Assembly: GCA_025928935.1 (NCBI GenBank)
Contig: JAICNB010000005.1
Location: 1 to 64,000 of the forward strand
Length of the DNA stretch: 64,000 nt
Direction of reading: 5' to 3'
Source: Acidimicrobiia bacterium
Lineage (GTDB): Bacteria; Actinomycetota; Acidimicrobiia; Spongiisociales; ZC4RG35
This document shows positions 1-8,396 of the stretch, piece by piece; position 1 is the stretch's first letter; each line of letters opens with the position of its first letter. The notes under the pieces are model-generated. The model did not search any database and had not been told where the DNA came from. It saw nothing but the letters and a program-made list of their open reading frames with translations. Made by a program: the position numbers and the translations under genes.

Positions 1-41
1 AGGTGTCATACACCACCGGGCGGTCTTAGGCTCGACCGGCT

Positions 42-1439
42 TTGAGGCGTTTCGAGCTATTCCTCATCTTCGCCGAGGTGTTCGCGGTCGCCTGGGCCGC
101 CATCTTCGGGGTCCGGACCCGACGCGGCATCGCCGCCGCGATCTTGCTTGCCGCCTTCGTCGCCCACTGGCAAATCGAAGGTCTCCGTTGGCAGATGATC
201 CCTGTCTACCTGGCGGCCCTTGGGCTGGCGGTGGGGGACCTGCTTTCCATGGAGAGACGGCTCGACTGGACGCGTCGGATCTCCCGCGGCCTGTTCGGGC
301 TGGCCGGGCTCGCCCTTGGGGCGATCCTCCCCTTGGCGCTGCCAGTGCCGGAGCTTCCCGTACCGACCGGGCCCGAGCCGATCGGCACGGTCAGCCTCGC
401 GATCGTCGATTCCGAGCGCGAGGAGATCTACGGGCCGGCGCCAGGTCCGGGGAGAAGCATCATGGCTCAGGTGTGGTACCCGGCTCTCACCACGGGGGAT
501 TCCGATCCGATCCCATGGAGTGAGGACTGGGATGTCGTGGCGCCGAAGGTCTCGAATCTGATGGGGTATCCGGGCTGGTTCCTCAGTCACACCGGCTACA
601 CCCTCTCGAATGCGAGCTCCGCCGTGCCAATCGCCACCGGCACGTTCCCGGTCGTCGTCTACAGCCACGGATGGACCGGCTTTCGCACCAATGCCGTCTA
701 CCAGATCGAGAGCCTGGTCAGCAATGGCTTCATCGTCGTGGCCATCGATCACACCTACGTCGCAGCCACCACGCGTTTTCCCGATGACGAGGTCGTGTCT
801 TTCGACCCTGCAGCCCTGGCCGACCCGACCGAGGTCGGCGAGGAGGCTTTCGTCGAGTCCACCGAAACCCTCCTCGGGGTGCTCACCGACGACATCGTCA
901 CTGTGGTGAACGCCCTGGAGGCCGGCCCGAATGGCCCGTTCGGGGACCTGGCATCCAGCTTCGACACGACCCGACTCGGCGTCTATGGGAACGAAGCCGG
1001 CGGAGGGGCGGCGATCACGTTCTGTCTCGAGGACGAGCGTTGTGATGCGGTGCTGGGCCTCGACCCATGGGTGGAGCCGATCCCCGATCGGGCCCTGGCC
1101 ATCTCGGCCACCCGGCCCTCGCTGTACATGAGGTCCGATGACTGGCAGGGCTCGGACAACGACGCCATCCTGCGCGGTATCGCCGAGCGGTCGACTGCCA
1201 CGACGTACTGGGTAGGGGTCGACGGGACGACGGAGACCGACTTCCTCAGCATGCCGCTGTTATCGCCGATCGCATCCAGGCTCGGATGGAAGGGTCCGAT
1301 CCCGGCGGGGACGATCATCCCGATCGTGGACCGCTATCTGCTCGGGTTCTTCGAGGTGTACCTGCTGGGCACCGGGTCGGCCGCCATCGACACCGCCTCG
1401 TTCGATGAGGTGAGTCTCGAGGTGATCCTGCCCGAGTGA
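42..1439 (+). CDS. Membrane-anchored alpha/beta-hydrolase-fold protein, PAF-acetylhydrolase-like
   Basis: 465 aa ORF; hydrophobic N-terminus, then VVVYSHGWTGFRTNAVYQIESLVSNGFIVVAIDHTY typical of PAF-AH-like hydrolases; nucleophile elbow reads YGNEAGG; TTG start. Confidence 0.65.
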   Translation: MRRFELFLIFAEVFAVAWAAIFGVRTRRGIAAAILLAAFVAHWQIEGLRWQMIPVYLAALGLAVGDLLSMERRLDWTRRISRGLFGLAGLALGAILPLALPVPELPVPTGPEPIGTVSLAIVDSEREEIYGPAPGPGRSIMAQVWYPALTTGDSDPIPWSEDWDVVAPKVSNLMGYPGWFLSHTGYTLSNASSAVPIATGTFPVVVYSHGWTGFRTNAVYQIESLVSNGFIVVAIDHTYVAATTRFPDDEVVSFDPAALADPTEVGEEAFVESTETLLGVLTDDIVTVVNALEAGPNGPFGDLASSFDTTRLGVYGNEAGGGAAITFCLEDERCDAVLGLDPWVEPIPDRALAISATRPSLYMRSDDWQGSDNDAILRGIAERSTATTYWVGVDGTTETDFLSMPLLSPIASRLGWKGPIPAGTIIPIVDRYLLGFFEVYLLGTGSAAIDTASFDEVSLEVILPE

Positions 1440-1491
1440 ACCGTTCTGTGAACCGGGCTGTGGTCATACGACGCGCTCCTTCACAGAGAGT

Positions 1492-2085
1492 TCAGCCGTC
1501 CGGACGTTGCTGGGTGTCGCCGGTGATCTGTTGTCCCGGTTGCTCCCCGCTCATGATCGAGTCGATCGTTGCGCCGAGGACGAGGGCATCCGATTCACCG
1601 ATGATCTTCCCCACCACGATGCCTTCGGCATCGATGAAGAAGGTCTCAGGGATACCGAAGACTCCGTAGGCGATGGCGGTGCGGCTGCCGGGATCGGCCA
1701 GGTAGTGGGTGGTGGCGGACGATCCGGCCTGGTCGAGATACGAGAGCGTCTCGGTCGCCTGCTCCTGATAAGCGATCTGGACGAACTGAACGTCCTGTCC
1801 GGCGAACGAGTCGGAGGCTGCAACGAGGTCGTCGTGCTCTTCCCGGCACTCCAGGCACCAGGACGCGAAGAAGTTGAGCACCACGATCTCACCCCTGAGC
1901 GAGGACAATTCGGTGCCTTCGGAGCCATCGAGACCGGGCAGGTCGAAATCGGGCGCGGGCATCCCGAGGAGGGGGGAGTCCACCAAGCTCGGATCGGAGC
2001 CGAACCTGCTGGCGAGCACCACAGCCAGCACCACGGTCGCCGCCACCACGGCGAGACCGGCCCAGCGCAGGGCCCTCCCCTTCAT
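1492..2085 (-). CDS. ccmG: Thioredoxin-like cytochrome c maturation protein (CcmG/ResA family)
   Basis: N-terminal TM, FFASWCLECREEH (WCxxC), last gene of ccm operon. Confidence 0.8.
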   Translation of the reverse strand: MKGRALRWAGLAVVAATVVLAVVLASRFGSDPSLVDSPLLGMPAPDFDLPGLDGSEGTELSSLRGEIVVLNFFASWCLECREEHDDLVAASDSFAGQDVQFVQIAYQEQATETLSYLDQAGSSATTHYLADPGSRTAIAYGVFGIPETFFIDAEGIVVGKIIGESDALVLGATIDSIMSGEQPGQQITGDTQQRPDG

Positions 2086-3086
2086 GGACAGCTCTCGCCG
2101 GCCCTGGCTGCGTCCAGGTCCGACTCGATCTGGGATCGGGTCTCAGGCGCCAGGTCGGGCTGGGCGAGCAAACCCTCGAATGCGTCGATCGCCTGCTCGG
2201 TCTCGGCCGACCCACACCAGAGCACGCGCGCCCGCACATAAAGAGCAAGCTGAGAGCCAGGATCGATGGCCAGGGCCTGGTCGATGAGACGAACGGCCGT
2301 CTCGACCTCGCCGTTCCCGTCGAATGCCATCCATCCCAGGCGGACCAGGGCAGTGATCGCCTCCGGGTCGGTTGCGCTCGGGTGCTCGGCCACTTCGAGA
2401 TAGTGGGGGAAGGCGGAGCGGTAGTCGCCGGCCTCGAAGTACCGCTCGGCCAGAGCCAGCCGCATCCCGACGATCTGCGGATCGTCCTCGTTGGCTGCGA
2501 TCACCGCCTCCATCGTCTCGTTGCTGACATCGGAGAGGTCTTCCTCACCGAGGTCGGCGGCGCCTGCGGCCACGGCTGGGCGGTCCTGGAGGGAGTTGGC
2601 GGCAAAGACCACTATCCCGGCGAACACGAGGACGAGAACCGCTCCACCGATGATCAGCCTGGCCCTGCTCCTGCCCGGGGGCGGAGGCTCTTCGACGTCC
2701 TGGCCCGGATGACGCCGCCACCAGAGGATCACGATCACGCCGAGGACGAGGGCGGCGACGGGCGCAATCCACAGCGCCAGTGTGTTCCCCGAAGCCGGCG
2801 GGTCGAGGAGAACGGCGCCGGAGTACGAGCCGAGCAGCTCGTCGACGATCACCTCGTCGGACGTACCAGATGAGACGCGCTCGGCGACGAGGTCCATCAT
2901 GTCCTCGGCCATCTGCGATGGAGAGTTGGCTATGGACTCGCCCTGGCAGACCGGGCATTTGATGCGGGATCCGATCTCCGCGACACGGTCGACGGTGGCC
3001 GGGCGGGTCGACACCAGGAAGAACAGGACGACCGCCATCACGACTATGACCGTGATCGAGACGATGTTGCGGGCGCGGTCAGACAT
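2082..3086 (-). CDS. ccmH: CcmH-CcmI fusion (CcmH redox domain + TPR region)
   Basis: IGSRIKCPVCQGESIANSPSQMAEDM (CcmH CxxC) followed by TM and TPR-like C-terminus; overlaps ccmF and ccmG. Confidence 0.85.
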   Translation of the reverse strand: MSDRARNIVSITVIVVMAVVLFFLVSTRPATVDRVAEIGSRIKCPVCQGESIANSPSQMAEDMMDLVAERVSSGTSDEVIVDELLGSYSGAVLLDPPASGNTLALWIAPVAALVLGVIVILWWRRHPGQDVEEPPPPGRSRARLIIGGAVLVLVFAGIVVFAANSLQDRPAVAAGAADLGEEDLSDVSNETMEAVIAANEDDPQIVGMRLALAERYFEAGDYRSAFPHYLEVAEHPSATDPEAITALVRLGWMAFDGNGEVETAVRLIDQALAIDPGSQLALYVRARVLWCGSAETEQAIDAFEGLLAQPDLAPETRSQIESDLDAARAGESCP

Positions 3087-5091
3087 CGGCCATGACCCTG
3101 GGCTCAGGCAGAACCCGCTCTCGACGTCGGGCTGCCAGAGACCAGAAGCCGCCGGCAGCCGTCACCAGGCCACCCAGCCACAGCAGCCAGATCATCGGTG
3201 AGGTGTCGAGCCCGAGAAGGACGGTCTCGGAATCGAGGTCCCTCATCGTCAGGTACAGGTCGCCCCCGGGCCGGCTCATCACGGCCGGTGTGATGATCCC
3301 GCCCATCTCGTTGTCGTAGAAGTTGGCCCGCGGCTCCAGGGTGGTGAGCACCCGGTCGCCCTGGCCCACCTGCACCCGAACCCCCTGGACCAGCCGGTTT
3401 GGCTCTTCACGTCGGAACGGCGCCTGGTAGGTGAGGGTGTAACCGGCGAACTCGACCGAATCTCCCGGGGCCAGCTCCACCTCGGCGTGAAGGGGGAGAT
3501 TCGCAGCGAAGGCAATGCCGACGGCCACCAGGGCGACGCCGATGTGGCTCACCTGACCGGCCCAGAAAGGCTGGTCGTTGCGTATGACAGTCTTGGCCTC
3601 GGTGTACACAGAACTTCCCGATTTCGCCGACCTCTTGCCGGCGAGCTCGATGAGGAGCCCGACGATGGCGGCCGCGACCCAGACCCCCAGGACGATGGCC
3701 AGGATCACCCATGCGACCCTGGTCACGGTGAGGGCCACCACGAGGCCGGTGGCGAGGGCGACGATGGCTGGCCCCCGTAGCCGTCTCCAGAGGAGCCCGG
3801 CCGGCGCTCCCCGCCATGGGGTCACAGGCCCGAACCCCATGGTGAGGAGGAGCATGAAAGAGAGGGGGACAGCGAGCCGGTTGAAGAACGGCTCGCCGAC
3901 ACCCACCTGGGATCCCGTGAATGCCTCGAGGAGGAGCGGGTAGGTGGTGCCGATGAGGACGATGAACGCATAGATCGTGAGGAGGAGGTTGTTCACGAGG
4001 AACGTCCCCTCCCGGGAGACGAAGGTCTCGATGCGGGGTGATGAGGCCACGAGGTGAGAACGCATCGCGAAAAGGGTGAACGACCCGGCGAGCACCAGCA
4101 CGAGGAACCCGAGCAGGGCAGGCCCGATCGCCGACTGGGTGAAGGAGTGGACCGAGTTGATCGTTCCCGACCGGGTGAGGAACGTGCCGAGGATGGTGAG
4201 GGCGAAGGCGCTTATCACCAGCACGAAGTTCCACGCCTGGAGCATCCCGCGGCGCTGCTGGACCAGGCCGGAGTGGATGAATGCGGTGGCTGCCAGCCAG
4301 GGCATCAAGGAGGCGTTCTCCACCGGGTCCCATGCCCAGTAGCCGCCCCATGAGAGCACCTCGTAGGCCCACCATCCCCCGAGCAGGATGCCCAGGGTGA
4401 GAAACGACCACGCGACGAGGGTGGCCCGATGGCTTCGTCGGAGCCATTCCGGACCGGGGACACCCAGTGCCAGCGCACCGATGGCGTAGGCGAACGGCAC
4501 GGTCAGCCCCACATATCCGATGTAGAGGACCGGGGGGTGCACTGCCATCAGGAAGTGGTTCTGCAACAGGGGGTTGGGCCCCGGTCCTTCGACGGGCGTG
4601 TCGACGGCAGCGAAAGGCCACGGGCTGGAGGCGGCACACCCCGTGGTGAGCGCGTCGACACAGACCTCGAACGGGTTTGCCACGGTCAGCATGAGGCCGA
4701 AAAAGAAGATCCCGACCCCGCCCATGACCGCCAATGCAGCGGCGCCGAGACGGTCGGCCGGGCGACGCGCCACCACCCAGGTGAACACGGCGAGGACGAG
4801 GCCCCACAGGATGATCGAGCCCTCTAGAGCTGCCCAGGCGGTGGCGACGTCGAAAGGGAACGGCGTCGTCGTGGCGTGGTGGTTGGCGACATAGGCCAGG
4901 CTGAAGTCGTCGGTGAGCAGGGCGATCTGCATGGCGGCCATGGAGACGACAGCTCCGGCCAGGACCAGCTTGGCCGGCCGGCGTAGGTCACCCTCACCGC
5001 CTCTGGCGAGCCCGATCCCCCTGATCACGAGGAGGACGGATCCGATCAGGGCGGCGACGACACCGGCCGATCCGAGCAACCCCAGCATCAA
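3079..5091 (-). CDS. ccmF: Cytochrome c-type biogenesis protein CcmF
   Basis: 670 aa polytopic protein with WGGYWAWDPVENASLMPWL tryptophan-rich signature. Confidence 0.92.
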   Translation of the reverse strand: MMLGLLGSAGVVAALIGSVLLVIRGIGLARGGEGDLRRPAKLVLAGAVVSMAAMQIALLTDDFSLAYVANHHATTTPFPFDVATAWAALEGSIILWGLVLAVFTWVVARRPADRLGAAALAVMGGVGIFFFGLMLTVANPFEVCVDALTTGCAASSPWPFAAVDTPVEGPGPNPLLQNHFLMAVHPPVLYIGYVGLTVPFAYAIGALALGVPGPEWLRRSHRATLVAWSFLTLGILLGGWWAYEVLSWGGYWAWDPVENASLMPWLAATAFIHSGLVQQRRGMLQAWNFVLVISAFALTILGTFLTRSGTINSVHSFTQSAIGPALLGFLVLVLAGSFTLFAMRSHLVASSPRIETFVSREGTFLVNNLLLTIYAFIVLIGTTYPLLLEAFTGSQVGVGEPFFNRLAVPLSFMLLLTMGFGPVTPWRGAPAGLLWRRLRGPAIVALATGLVVALTVTRVAWVILAIVLGVWVAAAIVGLLIELAGKRSAKSGSSVYTEAKTVIRNDQPFWAGQVSHIGVALVAVGIAFAANLPLHAEVELAPGDSVEFAGYTLTYQAPFRREEPNRLVQGVRVQVGQGDRVLTTLEPRANFYDNEMGGIITPAVMSRPGGDLYLTMRDLDSETVLLGLDTSPMIWLLWLGGLVTAAGGFWSLAARRRERVLPEPRVMADV

Positions 5092-5501
5092 CCCTCGGGG
5101 TCGCGATAGGCCCCGCCCTCTTCCGGGACCTCGTAGTTCTCGTCGTGACGGATGAGTGCGGAGTCCGCCTGGAAGACGTCACCCGACCACGTTCCCTCGA
5201 GGAGGAGCGGCACGTCTTCGGCGAAGAGGGAGGGTTTTGGCCCTGAGAGCGTCACCGGTATCTCGGCGCCACCGTCGGTCACCTGAAAGGAGGTGGTGGT
5301 GCCGTCCTCGGAGACCGAGCCGGCCATGACTATCCCGGCGAGGCGGAATCGCTCCCCGTCAGGGAAGTCGAGGCGCTGATCGATTGCCTCAGAGGGGTAG
5401 AGGTAGTAGGTGAGGTTGTCGTCGAGGCCGCTGACGGTGATTGCTAGGACGATGGCGATCACCCCCCCGATGCCGAGGTAGACGAAGCGACGCTGGTTCA
5501 C
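5088..5501 (-). CDS. ccmE: Heme chaperone CcmE
   Basis: VNQRRFVYLGIGG... ends SALIRHDENYEVPEEGG (heme-binding His, HxxxY); GTG start chosen inside longer ORF 5088..6032. Confidence 0.85.
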   Translation of the reverse strand: MNQRRFVYLGIGGVIAIVLAITVSGLDDNLTYYLYPSEAIDQRLDFPDGERFRLAGIVMAGSVSEDGTTTSFQVTDGGAEIPVTLSGPKPSLFAEDVPLLLEGTWSGDVFQADSALIRHDENYEVPEEGGAYRDPEG

Positions 5502-5505
5502 GGGT

Positions 5506-5610
5506 TCAGCCCTTGGCTCGCCGATAACGGAGATGCAGGCGTGCGGCGTACCACACGAAGGTCGAATAGCAGATGAAGAAGGTGCCGTAGACCACGACCT
5601 GGTCAGACAT
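5506..5610 (-). CDS. ccmD: Small heme exporter subunit CcmD
   Basis: Not in ORF track; ATG at 5610 translates MSDQVVVYGTFFICYSTFVWYAARLHLRYRRAKG*; start overlaps ccmC stop (ATGTCTGA), precedes ccmE. Confidence 0.75.
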   Translation of the reverse strand: MSDQVVVYGTFFICYSTFVWYAARLHLRYRRAKG

Positions 5611-6313
5611 CTTCCACCTCGGACAAGAGCGGCGGCGTCACGGCATCGCCGGCCGGGACAGTGTCTGCGGCTTGCTCCTCCTCGGCCTTGGCCACCTGGA
5701 TCCGGGCCGCGGTCAGGGCCACATAGAGCAGGGTGAAGGCGGCGAAGTTGACCAGCAGCGCGATGACCATCGAATCGGGCATCGTGGCCCCGTCCGGGCG
5801 GATGGACTGGGTCTGATGAAGGCTGCGGAACAGATTGACCGAGAAGTAGACGAGCGGCACCTGGATCACCGCGATCGCCCCGAGGATGGCCGATCGGCGG
5901 GCCCTCATGATCGGGTCGGGGATGGCACGCCGCAGGGCGAGATACCCGATGTAGACGAAGAACATGACCGCGGTCGAAGCCATCCTTGGATCGGCCCAGT
6001 CCCAGGCACGGCCCCACACCGCTTGACCCCACACCATCCCGGTGAACAGACCGGTGGCGGTGAAGATGACACCGGTCTCCACCGAAGCCTCAGCCAGCCT
6101 GTCCCAGGCGTTTGTCCTGCGGATCAACCACATGATCGAAGCCAGAGCCGTCACCCCGAAAGCGAGGAAGGCCACCCACATGGAGGGAGCGTGGATGTTG
6201 ACGATGCGGGTGAACTCGCCCTGGAGACGATCGGTCGGCGAAGTGAATGTGAGATAGAGGCCCGCGCCGATGCTGATCGCGGCGATCACCATCAGGATGC
6301 GAGTTATTCTCAT
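5603..6313 (-). CDS. ccmC: Heme exporter CcmC
   Basis: VNIHAPSMWVAF..., GMVWGQAVWGRAWDWADPRMAS tryptophan-rich motif. Confidence 0.9.
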   Translation of the reverse strand: MRITRILMVIAAISIGAGLYLTFTSPTDRLQGEFTRIVNIHAPSMWVAFLAFGVTALASIMWLIRRTNAWDRLAEASVETGVIFTATGLFTGMVWGQAVWGRAWDWADPRMASTAVMFFVYIGYLALRRAIPDPIMRARRSAILGAIAVIQVPLVYFSVNLFRSLHQTQSIRPDGATMPDSMVIALLVNFAAFTLLYVALTAARIQVAKAEEEQAADTVPAGDAVTPPLLSEVEDV

Positions 6314-6984
6314 CTCGAAGCCTCCTCGATGGGCCGGGCCAGCCCGACCCCGGCCACCGCCAGCGCCAGGTCGGTCGCGAACAGCAGCAACAACCAGGGC
6401 AGGATACCGGTGTCCCGGGCTAGTGATTCCAGGGTCTGTGAGCCTCCGAGGACGAGGGGAATGGCCAGGGGCGCCACGATCAGGGAGGCCAATGCGGTGC
6501 GATTCCTCAGACCGGCGGTGACCTCACCAGCCAGAGTCCCGAGCTCGGTGAGGCCTATCGAGGTGAGGAGGATGGCCGCGGCCGCAGGGATCGGCCACCC
6601 CTCAGGGAGCCGGGGGCTGTAGAGGAGAAGGGTGGCCACCATCAAGGCGAACATGAACCCGAGCATGAGGAGCGAGCCCGACATCGAGCGGCCCACGAAC
6701 CGAGCTGCCGGATCGACGCCGAGCAGGGCGTAGAGATCCCGTCGCTCCGGCCGGTCGTCGGCTGCCTGGCGCAGGGCCACCTGCATGCCGAAGAGGACGC
6801 CGATGGCCCAGAACACCGCCGGGCCTATCCGGGTTATCGCCGCCAGATCGATCCCGAGGGCCAGGGGGAACACGAGCAGGGCAACCACGGCGAAGGGAAA
6901 GATGATGCGGAGAACGTCGCCGATCCTCCGCTCGACCTGGAGATCGACCCTGGCTATCTCCACTGCCTGGTCCCAAAAGCTCAC
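6310..6984 (-). CDS. ccmB: Heme exporter permease CcmB
   Basis: 224 aa polytopic, between ccmA and ccmC, TELGTLAGEVTAGLRNRTALASLIVAPLAIPLVLGG. Confidence 0.85.
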   Translation of the reverse strand: MSFWDQAVEIARVDLQVERRIGDVLRIIFPFAVVALLVFPLALGIDLAAITRIGPAVFWAIGVLFGMQVALRQAADDRPERRDLYALLGVDPAARFVGRSMSGSLLMLGFMFALMVATLLLYSPRLPEGWPIPAAAAILLTSIGLTELGTLAGEVTAGLRNRTALASLIVAPLAIPLVLGGSQTLESLARDTGILPWLLLLFATDLALAVAGVGLARPIEEASR

Positions 6985-7640
6985 GCCGGCGCCTCGATCC
7001 TGCCGGAAGAGATCGTCATGACTCGATCGGCCCGGGAAGCGAGATGGTTGGCGTCGTGAGAGACCATAACCACCGAGCCTCCCGCCGCAACAGAGCGTTC
7101 GACCAGGGCGTCGACCAGGTCGCGTGCGCTCGTGTCGAGACCTGAGAACGCCTCGTCGAGGAGGAGGAGGCGGGGCCTGGTCAGGAGCAGCCTGGCCGCC
7201 TCCGCCCGTCGCAGCATGCCGTGAGAGCTCTGCCCCACCTTACGATCGGCGGCACCCTCCAGGCCCACCACCCTTAGGGCGCGATCGATCCGTGAGACGT
7301 CGTCTCCGGCGAGGCGGGCCGCGTGCTCGAGGTTCTCCCGGAGACTCAGCTCATGGATCAAGGCGGGGACGTGCCCGATCAGGCCGATGTCGTGCCGGAC
7401 CGCATAGACCTCCGTCGTCCCCAGGGTGGCACCCAGGACCCTGCCTGAGCCCTCGTCGGGCCGCGCCAGCGTGGCGAGCAGGCGAAGCAGTGTGGTCTTG
7501 CCGGATCCGTTGGGGCCGGCGATGCCCACCACCTCGGCGGAACCGATACTCAGGGAGATGCCCCTGAGGACGGCCAGACCACCGAGGGAAACCCCGGCCC
7601 CATCGAGGATCACATTGGCGCCCACCGCCTCAAGTCTCAT
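6981..7640 (-). CDS. ccmA: Heme exporter ATP-binding protein CcmA
   Basis: Walker A AGPNGSGKTTLLRLL, signature SHGMLRRAEAARLL, Walker B LLLLDEAFSGLD; start ATG at 7640 inside longer ORF. Confidence 0.85.
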   Translation of the reverse strand: MRLEAVGANVILDGAGVSLGGLAVLRGISLSIGSAEVVGIAGPNGSGKTTLLRLLATLARPDEGSGRVLGATLGTTEVYAVRHDIGLIGHVPALIHELSLRENLEHAARLAGDDVSRIDRALRVVGLEGAADRKVGQSSHGMLRRAEAARLLLTRPRLLLLDEAFSGLDTSARDLVDALVERSVAAGGSVVMVSHDANHLASRADRVMTISSGRIEAPA

Positions 7641-7691
7641 TCGACACCATGCCGGACTCAAGTCGCGGCCATCGTTAGGTTGGGCGACCAG

Positions 7692-8396
7692 ATGACTCAG
7701 GAGATCGTGATCGATCGCCGCTTCCGGGGCCCGCCCAACAGCGGCAATGGGGGCTACTCCTGTGGCGTGCTCGGTGATCGGTTCGACGGAGTGGCAACCG
7801 TCACCTTGCGCCGTCCCCCACCACTGGATTCCCCGCTCCAGCTCGTGGACGATCGGGGCCTTCTGCGTCTCCTCGACGGGGACACTCTGATCGGGGAAGC
7901 AGCGCCCGACACGCTCGAGATCGAGGTCCCGGCGTCGCCCGGGATGGAGGTGGCACGCACCGGATCGACTGGTTACGTCGGCTTCCAGGCCCATCCGTTC
8001 CCGACCTGCTTCGTGTGCGGTCCGGAGCGGGAGCCAGGTGACGGTCTTCGCATCTTCCCCGGACCGGTCGGGGACGGTTCTCTGGTTTCAGCTCCTTGGT
8101 CCCCCGACCCGTCGCTGGACGGAGGAGTCGGCCTGGTACACCGGCGACATGTCTGGGCCGCTCTGGACTGCCCGTCATACTTCGCCCTGCCCCGAGCTCC
8201 GCTGGCGTTGCTCGGTCGGCTCACGGCTCGAATCGATCGGATACCCGAAGTGGGGGAGCCACTTGTTGTCATGGGGTGGCACGTCGGGTCTGAGGGGCGC
8301 AAGCACTTCGCCGGGTCGGCGCTGGCGGACACGGGAGGCGAAGTCGTGGCGCATGCCCTCGCCACCTGGGTCGAGATAGACCGTCTACCGGGCTGA
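7692..8396 (+). CDS. Hotdog/thioesterase-like conserved protein
   Basis: NGGYSCGVLGD..., HPFPTCFVCGPEREPGDGLRIFPGP; resembles actinobacterial thioesterase-superfamily proteins. Confidence 0.45.
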   Translation: MTQEIVIDRRFRGPPNSGNGGYSCGVLGDRFDGVATVTLRRPPPLDSPLQLVDDRGLLRLLDGDTLIGEAAPDTLEIEVPASPGMEVARTGSTGYVGFQAHPFPTCFVCGPEREPGDGLRIFPGPVGDGSLVSAPWSPDPSLDGGVGLVHRRHVWAALDCPSYFALPRAPLALLGRLTARIDRIPEVGEPLVVMGWHVGSEGRKHFAGSALADTGGEVVAHALATWVEIDRLPG

